The notes under the pieces were generated by a model. It was not told where the DNA came from, searched no databases, and saw only the letters and a program-made list of their open reading frames with translations. Shown in pieces: positions 25,678 to 36,781 of a stretch of 64,000 bases of DNA. Source of the DNA: Amoeboaphelidium protococcarum (Eukaryota > Aphelidiomycota > Aphelidea). A program made the position numbers and the translations under genes. Every line of letters begins with the position of its first letter. Position 1 is the stretch's first letter. The stretch covers positions 2,455,164-2,519,163 of the forward strand of contig JALECJ010000258.1 in the NCBI GenBank assembly GCA_023515745.1. The letters are read 5' to 3'.

Positions 25678-27076
25678 TCAACCAGGAAGGGTGTTATCAG
25701 GGAACAGCACATCCGTGCCGGTAAGCGTTGCTTTCCACGTCTTTTGAACGCCACGAACCATTTGACGCTCAATTTTTCCAATGACACCAGTTATCAGCAT
25801 AAATGCCTCTGATGCATTGCCCGAGGCATCTTGATCGGTCGCAGCTAACATATAGTCCATGGCATGTGTTAATTAATCTTCGACATCGAAATCCAGGTTA
25901 TCACGACGCGACCATGTTAGATGTGGGATTAAAGTAGATAAGTAATCATCTTTTGCCATCGTTTAGCGGTAGAAAGCAGTGGCTTTACTTAGACGCGATT
26001 CTTGATCATCGTCTGCACCAGAGTCGGTAGACGCTTTGACACTGACGCCAAGACGGATGCGTGTTCTCAACGCGGGACGGACTACTATCTCTCTTGAATT
26101 TTCGAAATTAAAATCTTCTCATTGCAATTGTTATCTTGACTTTACTCAAATTCCTTACTCCATACGAACTCCAAAACATTCAATCCTCTGTCAACGCTGT
26201 CAATTTCTTCTAAGCAGCATTTTTCGCACGCGTATTAGGCCTTCTAGTAGATGGACAGATTTTACTTACAATTGAGATATACCAACTTAATCTTTGACTT
26301 GTAATTTACGACTTGTAAATCTTGCGTCACTGGATTATTAACTTGAACTTATTCAGACACAGATGCACTAGAGATATCCGCGTTCAATGATGTCTTCTAC
26401 TTTCCAAGAGGATTAGAAGCAATCTATACTGGGGATCCAAACACAGTAGACTCAAATTTATCCATCAAGATACAATCCTCCATAATCTTTTCCATGACTA
26501 TAGGTGGAATATTAGTCACATCCAAATGCAAAGCTTTATAAATCTTATTGCATTAATGCATGACGAAGAACTTCACAATAGCTTTGTCCAATATTACCAA
26601 TACTGCAATCGGTACCATTCACAGTGCATACTTATAGATCTGTAAAGTGACACCTAGAGCCTTGAATATCGACAATCATTTACTCGTAGTTCTCCTTCTC
26701 AAACCAAAAATAAGAGTAATGCGCAAAGGCCCGGGCCACTTCTTCACCAAAAATTCCCTCATATATTGGAATAAAGTGCTCGTTGTCGATATACTTAACA
26801 ATGTAGGATACGATAAGGTAAAACGAATGTGTCTATTAAGTAAACACCATCAGTTTCAAGACTACGCACAAGTTCTAGATATTCCTCCTATGAGTGTTCA
26901 TACCTAATGTCACAATAGGCACTCTTGTTCTCTTTGACTTTTTTCAATGACAAGTTCTTCACCTTCTTCCACTTCTTCTCCGTACCATACATGCTGTATG
27001 ATATCGCTATAGACAAGCAATTACCATCTCCTAAAGGGCCTTAGTGATAATACTGTCTACCCCAACTTAGATTCAT
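25678..27076 (-). CDS. Alpha-kinase family gene, reading frame broken several times
   Basis: Alpha-kinases (EF2 kinase, myosin heavy-chain kinase type) are atypical protein kinases. Motifs in order on the minus strand: IPIYEGIFGEEVARAFAHYS, QMIVDIQG, HFTDLQV, GNIG, then in another frame FFVMHQCNKIYKALHLD (family end: F-F-x-x-H-x-C-N-x-I). ATG 27076 starts MNLSWGRQYYHQGPLGDGNC. Changes of frame are needed near 26,795 (ATCCTAC), 26,590 (GGACAAAG) and about 26,070. The last part (KATAFYRQTMAKDDY, then AMDYMLAATDQDA) ends at TGA 25678 and could be a C-terminal domain or another gene. Pseudogene or sequence error cannot be told apart here. Confidence 0.6.
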
Positions 27077-27803
27077 ATCGACAAAAGATGGAGATTTTTT
27101 TATATCACTATATATTAATTGGTGCTGAATAAAAGGGCCGGATAGCTATTGATTTACGTTTCACAATTGGGCCGAATAGGCGAGCCCGATCGGGCCATTT
27201 CCCAATACTTAATCGAAAAGAGAACTGATCGTTTTTAATGTTTTGTGCTGAACTTAAGTCGTTAGATCAAGGGGCTTAAATATTAAGGTTAAAATCATTA
27301 GGACTTATTACAAAGTGGTGATAGAGTTGACTGCCTGCGTTGCAGTATCATCTTGAATGGTGATATTCCAGCTTCCCTGAACATTTCTCCTTGCGCTTCT
27401 GTTGATGTCTGTGTTTAAACTCTTATACATCTTCTCGTTTATTCTAATTAGGTATATGGTTTGCCTGAAAATTTCTTAGCATTGTTAGCACACGCGTTTA
27501 TCAAGTATCAACAAATGATTCTGTGGGGCTTTGATGATCAACATTGTTTCAGGTGCGCGCCTCTTATGAACATCGACATTTCAAATAGATATTGTAAGTA
27601 CCTGCTGTATACATGCGCGCCTTTTATGAACATTTATTTCATCCACTTAACGTGTTAATAGAGTATTTATTTTATTAACATATTTTATCTTCCTGTACTT
27701 CTGTTGGTGTCTCTGCTCGACTCTTGGGTATTGTACAGAGCTTCCCGTCTGTTCCTATTGTGTATATAGACTGTCCAAAACACCGATTTTTGTGATAATT
27801 TCG
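27077..27803. other. Intergenic with imperfect repeats
   Basis: About 730 bp without a supported gene. Two copies of a 20-bp motif (TGCGCGCCTYTTATGAACAT) lie 60 bp apart at 27554-27573 and 27614-27633. Loosely similar CTTCTGTTGRTGTCT segments occur near 27,396 and 27,698. The open frame at 27461-27658 covers this repeat and shows no family features. Confidence 0.5.
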
Positions 27804-27875
27804 TCTCCAATAGCTCATCGGTAGAGCGCCTCACTAGTAATGAGGAGGCACCTAGTTCGATTCTGGGTTGGAGCA
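27804..27875 (+). tRNA. tRNA-Thr (AGT anticodon)
   Basis: Cloverleaf: D-arm GCTC...GAGC, anticodon stem CCTCA/TGAGG with loop CTAGTAA (AGT), T-arm CCTAG-TTCGATT-CTGGG, acceptor pairs 2-7 CTCCAA/TTGGAG, then a T5 run downstream. Position 1 is T opposite C72 where G is expected, as in tRNA-Ile of this window. No intron. Confidence 0.93.
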
Positions 27876-28415
27876 TCTATATTTTTGGGCTTGGTACATC
27901 ATAACTCATATTCTGAAATCTGTTTTTCAATGAATATACTGCTTTATGAAGGCGTCTTTTTTTTGCAATCGATAATGATGACGATCCCTTGAGAAAAAAT
28001 ACATCGTTCAACCTTCAACTCTCGTCTACGAAAGCATTCATTTACCGACATTGATCGCGCAGACTGCATTTCTCGTCTACTTCACTTGTACACGGTTCCC
28101 CATACGAGTAATACAGCAGGTACATCGTGCAAACGTGAGGCAGCACGCGTAGTAAATTTCATTGGCTGATAGTCAATCCTCGTGCAATCATATCTCGTTA
28201 TTTTGCGTGGCAGCGTTTGATTGGGCCGGTGGTAACGTCGATTGCCCACGTAGTACCTCGAGTTTGCAATCATATGAACAAGAGTGAATTTATTAGTTTG
28301 CATCTGATAGCTTCCTTCTTCTTCTTTAATCAATTAATTTTGAAAAGAAGCATTTTATCTTGTGCTAATCTTTCAACAACAATAGACTTATAGAAAAGCC
28401 TTCCATTAGATCAAT
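27876..28415. other. Intergenic/promoter region
   Basis: 540 bp upstream of the lectin-like gene. The minus frame at 28082-28333 looks like chance. No clear motif beyond AT-rich tracts. Confidence 0.45.
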
Positions 28416-30719
28416 ATGAAAGTCGCAACTCAAATATCATTGATTGGAGCATTCCTGGCCTCGTTCAGTTTTGCTGCTGAAAGCACTCAAACTTATGGCT
28501 CCTCCTGGGGTGAATTCTCTGCCACTAGTAATCCTTTCCAGTGTCCTGGTGATGCGTATGTGACGCGTTTAAACGCTACTGTAGCTGACAGAATCAAGAA
28601 CATTCGCGTCTTCTGCTCTGACGGCACAGCGTCTCCTTGCTATGGCTCATGTTAGGCAAACGACTGGAAATTTGCTCAGGGTGATGCTAAGCCAAACAAG
28701 GACACTCCGCTGATGATGACCATGTACAGCGAGAAGGGCTTCAACTCCATGGTGTTTCAATACACCAACCTGGTGGAAACTATTCAGTCTGTCAATTCTG
28801 CTACACAGCTCGTGGCTGCCGATAGGAATAGCAATCCAGAGGTGACCTGGCCATCTGTTGAGGATCAGCAAGCTATTGGTGGTACATAGAAGATCATCAC
28901 TGGCTTCAAGATCAAGAGTGGTCTGGATGTCAACATGATGCAGATAATGTATCGCGAAAACAAGACTGAGTAGTTTCACGGTTTGAAGATGCCTTAGCCG
29001 CCATTTAAGCTGGCTGATGGTCCTGCAATCGATGGTACTCACGTGTATGGAAAAGGTGCTGGTGGCTAATTCGCTGACAACTCGAATCCCTTCATTTGCC
29101 CAAACAATGGCTATGTAACTGATGTTATCTCCAACATTGGTAAGCGTATCGAAAGCTTGGAGGTCAAGTGTTCTGACGGTTACATGTCTCAGTGTTTTGG
29201 TAGTTGCGACCCTCTGAGAGCTCTTCCTATGGCTGATGTCTCTCCGCAATAAGACTCTCCTCAGAGAAGAATTATGACCGCTCCGTTGGGTTTCAACAAG
29301 GTGCAGTTCTATGCTGGTGATGTCCTAACTGCTATACAATCTGTCAATGCTGTTGGTCACTATCTGTAGAGTGATAGTACCATCTTCGACCATACTGCAA
29401 ACACTTGGCCATCTCTAGATGATGACCGCAAGGATGCCAAGTAGAAAATCATTGTTGGCTTCCGCATCAAGGCTGGTGAGGCTATTGACTCTCTTTAGGT
29501 GGTATATAAGATCAATAACACTGTTGCAGCTCCTGCTCCTCCTGCTACCAATCCACCATCTACTGAAGTCAATGTACCTGCAAAGGCTGTTCACAATCAG
29601 CCTGTCCCTGCGCCTGTCTACAAGGCTGCATCTGCCTCTCCATCAACTGGCAGTGACAATAAAGCGAATGCTCCAGCGTACAAATCCTCTGCTCCTGGCC
29701 CAGCTCCTGCCTATTAGACTCCTTCTCCAACTCCATCCTAGGTGAAGCCAAGTCCTGCTTATCAGTCACCACCTGCTGGACAACCTTCCGCTCCAGCTTA
29801 TAATAAGCCTTCTTCTCCTCATCCTGTGCCTGCGCCTGCTCATGGTCCATCCTCAACCACTCCTTGTCCTCCAACTCCTACACCATCTCCAGCTCCAAAG
29901 CCTGCTTCACCTCAGCCGGCTCCACGCCCTGCACCTGCTACTCCATAGCCTGCACCGCAACCTGCACCATCATATAAGACACCATCTACAACTACTCCTT
30001 GCCCTCCTACTGCAACTCCATCTCCTGCTCCAAAGCCTGCACCTGCTGCTCCATAACCTGCTCCTGCATATAAGGCACCTTCCACAACTACTCCTTGCCC
30101 TCCAACCGCAACTCCATCTCCTGCTCCAAAGCCTGCTCCAGCTGCTCCACAGCCGGCTCCTGCTTAAAATGTGCCAAGCCCGGCTGTCCCATGTCCACCA
30201 ACAGCGGCTCCATAGCCTGCTCCAAAGCCTGCACCTGCTGCACCATAGCCAGCTCCTGCTGTGCCTGCCCCTCATCCAGTGCCTGCTCCATCTAATGCAC
30301 CAAGTTCCAATACTCCTTGTCCACCGACTGCAAGTCCACAACCTGCTCCAGCTACTAGCGCTCCAGTTCCAGTTCCAGCTCCTAAGCCTGCAGCTTCCCC
30401 TGCAACTCCTGGTTACGGTCAGCCATCCGCTCCATCTCAGAAATAGGACATTCCATACTGCGATGAAGTTGATACCACCAAATACACTCCTGTACCAATC
30501 AAGGGCAGTGAAGCCAAGGCTCCTAATGCAACTACATCTTCTAACACAACCTCCACCAAGAATGCAGCTGCATACAAGACACCATCCCCTGTGGCGGTGA
30601 GTGAGCTCGGATCAAGCATCGACACTTCTTCAAGTAAGTCTTTGGAGGCTAGCAGTGCTGGAACTGTATCAGCATCTCTGGTCATGGCGGTGGTTAGCGG
30701 TGCATTGCTCATGCTATGA
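28416..30719 (+). CDS. GPI-anchored, Pro-rich cell-surface protein with two lectin-like repeats
   Basis: 767 aa in one exon. Signal peptide MKVATQISLIGAFLASFSFA. Two related repeats of about 150 residues follow (about 22-200 and 208-365). Each has CPGDAY/CPNNGY, an R-I-K/E-x-I/L-x-V block, FCSDGTASPCYGSC or KCSDGYMSQCFGSC, and near its end (Q)KII(T/V)GF(K/R)IK. The pattern recalls beta-prism (jacalin-like) lectins but the paired Cys are unusual. Then about 310 residues of Pro/Ala/Ser (PAPAP, CPPT) resembling a wall-spanning stalk, and a hydrophobic C-terminus (SLVMAVVSGALLML) after small residues, the usual GPI-attachment layout. Probably a surface adhesin. TAG/TAA Gln codons lie throughout; stop TGA 30717. 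Confidence 0.72.
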
Positions 30720-30808
30720 ACACTCTTTTAACACTCGGTTTGATGAATTTAATGACGTTGAGGTGAATTAAAAATATATAAAGATTAAAGATTAAGTATC
30801 AACACTTT

Positions 30809-31251
30809 TCATTGCTAATCGCGTCGTCGACTTTACAAATACTCGATAGATTACGGAGACAGAGTGGCATGAATCTCCTTCACCGCTTAGTCAATATCAT
30901 TAGAACTCATTTTAGATAAATCAGGCGTAGTACTAAGATCTTTGAGCGGATTAAATGACTCTTCGACGCGTCTTTAATTGCCTTAAACGTCCTTGTATTG
31001 TGATTAGTCAATTTAAAATGGCCGTAGATCTCCTCCTCCAGCCTATGTCATTGTCGTAGTGCATTACGAAAATATCGACTTTTTAGATTGAGTTACCGGC
31101 TGTTGTTTTCGAATAATCTTGACACACTACACGTACTATTAGCTAATCACCAAATTCAATACAATTCACCATAGAATTTTGTTATTATTACCAGTCCGTC
31201 TTTATCAACGTTTGAATTCAGTAACTGCTTAACGTCTCTATCATTGGACAT
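30809..31251 (-). CDS. Small two-exon hypothetical protein
   Basis: Exons 31251-31192 and 31135-30809 join in frame to 128 aa. The 56-nt intron starts GTAATA and ends AGCTAATAG. The product is hydrophilic, Ser/Gln/Asp-rich (KQLLNSNVDKDGL, then RRVEESFNPLKDLSTTPDLS and DIDQAVKEIHATLSP), ending RRRDQQ. It reads naturally in one frame over both exons, which supports it. No family recognised and no signal peptide or membrane helix. Confidence 0.5.
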
Positions 31252-31352
31252 CACTCCTTTTTCGTCAACGCGCCGAGTGCTTGAAAGATAAATTCAAATC
31301 AAAACCTCAATTTATTTATAAAAAGTGTTAGAAATAAGGAAGGAGTTTATTA

Positions 31353-31709
31353 ATGAATCCGTCATAAATACAACTCCTGATCAAGGAAGACTCGTAGCTT
31401 TAAAAGTTTGCAAATGATCCTAGTATTGGGATTTTGATTGAAGATCTAGACGGTCAGTTTGATAAAAATGTGTCGTATTCTTTAGCTGAACTGGTCAGTC
31501 TAGATCTCTCATTGTTCGATTTGAGTAAAGATGACCCTTCTGCACTGGCAACTAAATTGTGCGACTTCAGTGAAGATTCAGTGTCTTTTGATAAATCAGT
31601 TTTCAATGCTAAAAGCCAAGGCCAGTCCAGATCAGAAGAGCTTAGTTAGTAAGATGATAGCGAGTAGTAAAAGAAGATCAAGATTCGATTCAATGTTAAA
31701 AAATAGTGA
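31353..31709 (+). CDS. Small acidic hypothetical protein
   Basis: 118 aa, no intron. Starts MNPSQIQLLIKEDSQLQKFA; the middle is acidic and leucine-patterned (LAELVSLDLSLFDLSKDDPS); the end is basic (QQKKIKIRFNVKKQ). It runs toward, and nearly touches, the minus-strand threonine deaminase gene (12 bp between stops). No family recognised. Composition and the clean ATG-to-TGA frame argue it is real. Confidence 0.5.
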
Positions 31710-31721
31710 TCACATGTAAAT

Positions 31722-33389
31722 TCATTTCAATAAAGTTTTGTAGATTTCATTATCTGTAACTTCTACATAAGGATAGCCAACTTTATAGAGGAACTCCTTG
31801 AATTTCTGATCTATGCTTTCATTGTCTTGCGCAAATGGCACTTGAATGCCCACAAGAACTTTGCCAATGTCGCCACCATAATTTCGGTAATGGAATAAGG
31901 AGACGTTCCAATCAGTGTTGAGACATTACAGAAATTTCCCCAGAGCTCCATTCTTCTCTGGAAATTGGAATTATACCAAACGTTCCTACAATCTGGCATC
32001 TTCATTTGGACAGCTTCCGCCCACCATATATCGCAGGTGAGTTTTTGCAACCTCGTCATGACTTATATTAATTGCGCGCATATTCTAACATCTCAAATGT
32101 TCTATGATCAAGTCAACGTCATTCTCTTGTCCTTATTACGACAATTGAAACGAGAGTATAATATGAGCATTGGATGAGTTACTTTTGCGGTAGCTAAACT
32201 CTGTGACACTTCGCGGATAGAGTTCATTATACAGCTTGATGAAAGCACCGGGCCTCTCATCAATAGTGACTAAAAGCATCGCCTCTTTACGCTCTCCCAG
32301 ACTTGCACGCTCAGCCACAAACCGCAATCGATCAAAGTCCATGTTGGCACCGCTGCAAACTCCCACCAGTCGTAATGGTCTGGTAGTCATCGGCGATTTT
32401 TCAGATTACAGATTTAGCAAATACTTTTTCATTCCAGCCACACTGAGTGCACCGGCAGGCTCCAACACGGTTCTAGTATCGATGAACACGTCTTTGATAG
32501 CAGCACAAATCTCATCATTCGTCACCAAGATGACTCCATCTATACCGGGCACTTGATCAGAACCTTGGCATACGCGGAATGTCTCAGATCCAACCTTTTT
32601 AACTGCGGCACCATCAGCGAATAATCCAACACTACTTAATTCAGTAGGTGTCCCCAGTTCAAGTGATTTATGCAGAGAGCACGCGTCAATAGCTTCTACG
32701 GCATAAACTTTCACTTAAGGATGGATTCTTTTAACATAGGCGGTGATACCAGCTATAAGCCCTCCGCCACCAACACAAACAAAAATAGCATCGATATCTT
32801 CTAAATCATGAGATCTCTTACTCAACACTTGACATTACGCGTCAATCTACTGCGCCTGCTTCATAATCTCAACGCCTACAGTGCCTTGACCAGCGATTAC
32901 ATATGGATCATCGAATGGATGAACAAGCACCTTCTATTACTCCTTCGCTATTCGCGCACATTCCTACTATGCTTCATTAAAATCTTCGCCATGCAGGATA
33001 ACTTGAATGAATTCACCACCGATACGTTTCACATTGTCCACTTTGATCGTAGGTGTATTCACGGGCATGACAATAGTAGAGTGTATCTAGAGAGTCTTAG
33101 CAGAGAGCGCCACACCTTGAGCGTGATTACCAGCACTGCAACATACGACACCATTAGCCTGCTCCAGCGGTGACAAATGCTTCATTTTATTATAAGCGCC
33201 ACGGATTTTGAATGAGAACACAGACTGAAGATCTTCTCGCTTCAGCAGAATGTCATGTCCAAATCTCTAAGACAAGCTATGCGCATATTATAGTGGAGTC
33301 TCGTGAGCAACGTCATACACTTTAGATGTGAGAATTAGTTTTAAATAATCTATTTGATCCTCTTGATATTGCGCGCTTTTAGTCATCAT
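31722..33389 (-). CDS. Threonine deaminase (biosynthetic), isoleucine pathway
   Basis: PLP enzyme turning threonine into 2-oxobutanoate and ammonia, first step of isoleucine synthesis, usually mitochondrial or plastidial. 555 aa: catalytic domain with [11 protein letters not shown] (PLP Lys), [25 protein letters not shown] (PLP phosphate loop) and [10 protein letters not shown], then two ACT-like regulatory units ([12 protein letters not shown] and [15 protein letters not shown]). The two C-terminal units suggest feedback control by isoleucine/valine, as in fungal Ilv1. No obvious presequence ([12 protein letters not shown]). One exon. Stop TGA 31722. Confidence 0.94.
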
Positions 33390-33551
33390 TTCTTTAATGG
33401 CTATAGATTGCGTTAATTAAGACGATCGATGATAAAAATTCACCAAGATCGTTAGACTCGTTAACGTGTATGGGCAATCACTAAATGGAGTTTTAAAAGT
33501 AACTTTCAGTATATTAACAAATTTATATTCATTTCAAGGATTGCTAAAAAT

Positions 33552-35096
33552 TCAATTATCTTTGTTGATACTTTGAGATCTTCCAAGTCGGCCATTGAGA
33601 TCTTCATTGTCTGAATTATTATCGGCAGAGTCTTGATCATGAACTACTCCGAGTCCCCAGATGAAGCGCTTAGTCTAATCTCCACGTTCATTCCATCGCA
33701 AGCACCGCGCCAAACTGCCAAACCAGTCGGCTGATACATTCACCTCCTTTATGATGATAGGAAGGGAACGATTTTGCTATTGTTTCTATTAATTAGAAGC
33801 AAATACGCGAACCACATCACCCTGACTGAGTCTTACCCGGTGTCTGCCATCAAAGCTGACCCAAGCGGAGCAGGATGAAGAGTGAGACTTGTACTCTGGC
33901 ACAACCACAATGACGCTTTCATTATCGGGTAGGATCACCGGGCGAAAGCTCAGTGTATGCGGACATATAGGAGTAACCAACAATGCAGCGACAGATGGAT
34001 GACATATAGAACCACCTGCGGATAGAGAGTATGCAGTGGATCCCGTCGGAGTTGCGATAACAATACCATCAGCTTTCACAGTTGTTAGATGAATTGGAGC
34101 CGTATCTTGAGATGCAAGCGATTGACTGAACAATTCCAGCGTGGATATATAAGCTGAAGGACCTCGATCAACTACAATGTCATTCAGTATCTAAAACGAT
34201 TCATCCGGAATAGGAGGTATACAACATTGCGACTGATCCTAAGTATTCTACTACTAATGCTGCAAGTAATCAGAGCTGGCTTATTATTATTTCACAGGAC
34301 ATCCAAACTTCTCAAGCGGATTAGCTAACGTGACATGCCGTGTAAGGCCAGGTGTTCGCACAGTCTTTTAGCGATAAACTTCACACGTTAATCGCATGCG
34401 ATAAGATATGCCAATAGAGCCACGTTCAGGCTGTTCACGCATGACCCAGTCCAGAATACACTCCAGTTCAGAGTATTAGAATACAGTCAGAAATCCTAGA
34501 GAACCCAGATGGAATGGAAGAATTGGCGGTACTTGATCTTGGAATAGCCACGATGCATATAAGACAGTACCATCGCCGCCGAGTGTAATAATCAGATCTA
34601 TAATCTCATGTGGACACCGACTCTGAGTCAGAGATATATCATGTTTGCAGTAGTACTTTTATTGTATCTATTCCTACTGACATGGATCTTGATCGCTATC
34701 GCTGAGTTGTTATAATTAGCCATTTGGAATAGAATCCTAATTGTTATTATTATCATGATCAGGACTTGATGGTATAACAGTAGAAGGAATATGCGGAATA
34801 TTGGGTGGGCAAGTTTACTTTCTCAATTAGTGGGCATTCCAAGCCTTCACGTTCTATGACCATTTATCTTTGCATTCAGGCAACAGCGGCGGTGAGTGCA
34901 TCTGCTCATATAGAACATCTTCAATATAGACAATACAATTAAAACGGCAGCATAAAAGTTCAGCGACATTGCGCACCTTGTCCACCAGCGACGGATCACT
35001 CAGTTTTGCCACAATGAACACTGTCTGAGGCTTACTCCACGGATAGTTCTAGGATTAGGAAGATGACGGAGACGAAGTTTACTACTTATCCACCAT
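33552..35096 (-). CDS. NAD kinase
   Basis: Phosphorylates NAD to NADP. Hallmarks: [15 protein letters not shown] (GGDG motif, about residue 190), [10 protein letters not shown], and the NE/D-type block [20 protein letters not shown] followed by [17 protein letters not shown]. 514 aa with a long Ser/Gln/Asn-rich N-terminal region and an insert rich in TAA/TAG-Gln before the second motif. The C-terminal tail of about 75 residues is also extra. Start ATG 35096, stop TGA 33552, no intron. Cytosolic by absence of a presequence. Confidence 0.93.
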
Positions 35097-35177
35097 GTCG
35101 CTAATACCAAGAGCAGACGCTAGCTTAATTTACTAAAGATAAATTATCAATTTTAAGTATAGAAAAGCTATGGAGTG

Positions 35178-35812
35178 AATATGCAATTGATCCGTAAGTC
35201 TTTCACCTCCAAACTTCAACCGGAGATAAAAGCGCGGAGTGAGTGGCTGCAGATCAAACATTTAAACTTTTGCCCAGCAGCGCGCGTCGCTTATCATTTT
35301 TGCAGCAAAGATAACAATAAATTCCATAACATGATTATTAAAATGCAACAGATGTAGCTATTACTATTGATAATTGTGGCACTGATTAGCCTTGTAAATT
35401 CAAGCAAATGTACGGGTTCTACAGTATAAAATATATCTTGAGCGATGATTTGATTAATATAAATTGCAATGTAGATGCGTACTTGGTGTTAAAGTCTCCA
35501 TGGTCATTTGAAGCATATGAATTGGTGGACGCGGAGAGGAAAAGCATTTTGACAGAATTTCGTGAATAATGCCCACAAGAGTACAATGTGCTGATTAATG
35601 ATGTGTTTCCCGCTTGTAAGTATGTTTGGTTGTAAGAGTCTTCGCGTAGATTTTTTGCCAATAGAGATTCTGAGCTGGATTGGTGTTTGAATGCTGTTCA
35701 GAGGAGTTCGTTCACTGTCGCTTCACCAAATCCGTTTAATCACAGATGGACGTTCAAGATGGACATGGAACAATGTGATTACACATTATCATTATTCGCC
35801 ATGACTAACTGA
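35178..35812 (+). CDS. Hypothetical protein, frame change near the start
   Basis: Two frames share the region. From ATG 35178 a frame reads MQLIRKSFTSKL and later a signal-like run (QLLLLIIVALISLVNS) to TGA at about 35,441. A second frame, open from about 35,240, reads ATDVAITIDNCGTDQPCKF, then NCNVDAYLVLKSPWSFEAYE and NHRWTFKMDMEQCDYTLSLF to TGA 35810 and looks like the true product. It contains several Cys, as in an extracellular protein. An unseen intron or a frameshift would join a leader to it. No family recognised. Confidence 0.35.
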
Positions 35813-35871
35813 CTGAATTAGGAAGAATGTTAATAATACATCGAGCCATATTTATCAATGTCAGTAATAAA

Positions 35872-36592
35872 TCATTTGATTTTCTTGTTCTAACGCGGCG
35901 ACTGTCTGGTACCATTAGTGTAACTTTTGTTCGATTTACCACCATCTCTCTACGCGTAAATCATTGCAGTGAATGGCTCTTCATAGGATAAAGCAACTTT
36001 GTACAAAAAGAACACAAACACTGATAACCAGATTCCAGTCACTTTCTAATACCAGAGAGCGGTGCCTAGAAAGACCAAAGTTGAACCATTGTACATTGGA
36101 TTATTCATCACATTGAATGGGAACGCTGTTACTCTATGAGACATCAAAATTCCAAAGTAATCGCCCAAATAAGTTCCGGTTATGCCCAGCTAATACATTG
36201 AAGACAATACAAACACGTTACCAATGGCAATGAAGACCGCTCCAATTAATGGTACGTGTTCAAACTGCATCAAGTATCTGTCGCTGTGCATCGACTCCAG
36301 CGCCAACTTGTACAGATAATCACGCCATATGCCGGCAACAAATATACAAAACGCTAGTATGTAGCAACCTCTACAAATTATAAGTGATTTTTAAAGTTCA
36401 ATTCACATGACAACTTACCTGTACTTGTCGCCGACACATTTACTGAGCCAATGCGTTCTATACTCAGATCTACAAACACGCAGCACTCATATTATAGTCA
36501 ATATTAGCATACATTCCATACCTGGCAGCTATATTCCATAGCAAAGGATTCATTATAGCCTGCGCGACAAAAGCGAAAATATAAACATTCAT
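35872..36592 (-). CDS. Phosphatidyl-N-methylethanolamine N-methyltransferase (PEMT/OPI3)
   Basis: Converts phosphatidylethanolamine derivatives to phosphatidylcholine with S-adenosylmethionine in the ER. Exons 36592-36522, 36469-36419 and 36370-35872 give 206 aa. [41 protein letters not shown] and [11 protein letters not shown] are the family's conserved blocks. About four membrane helices. Both introns (52 and 48 nt; GTATGG and GTAAGT donors, TTGTAG acceptors) interrupt Arg codons after AG. Works downstream of the pathway that the phosphotransferase at 4.2 kb feeds. Confidence 0.95.
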
Positions 36593-36781
36593 TATAATTG
36601 ATAGAGTTTGATGTAAGGTATAATTAAAATGAGAATTATCCAAAACTAGGTGCAATTCACAAACTCGGTCGATAAAACAAGATCTGAACGCGTAATCTTG
36701 ATGAAAGTATGTGAGAGAGCATTAGCATCAAGATAAAAGATTTTAACTATAAAATCTATTACTTGTCAATAGTGAAAAAAA

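Noticed and set aside
28647-29249. 200-codon minus-strand frame opposite the lectin-like gene
   Set aside because: Antisense shadow; the plus strand has signal peptide, repeats and GPI tail in one frame.
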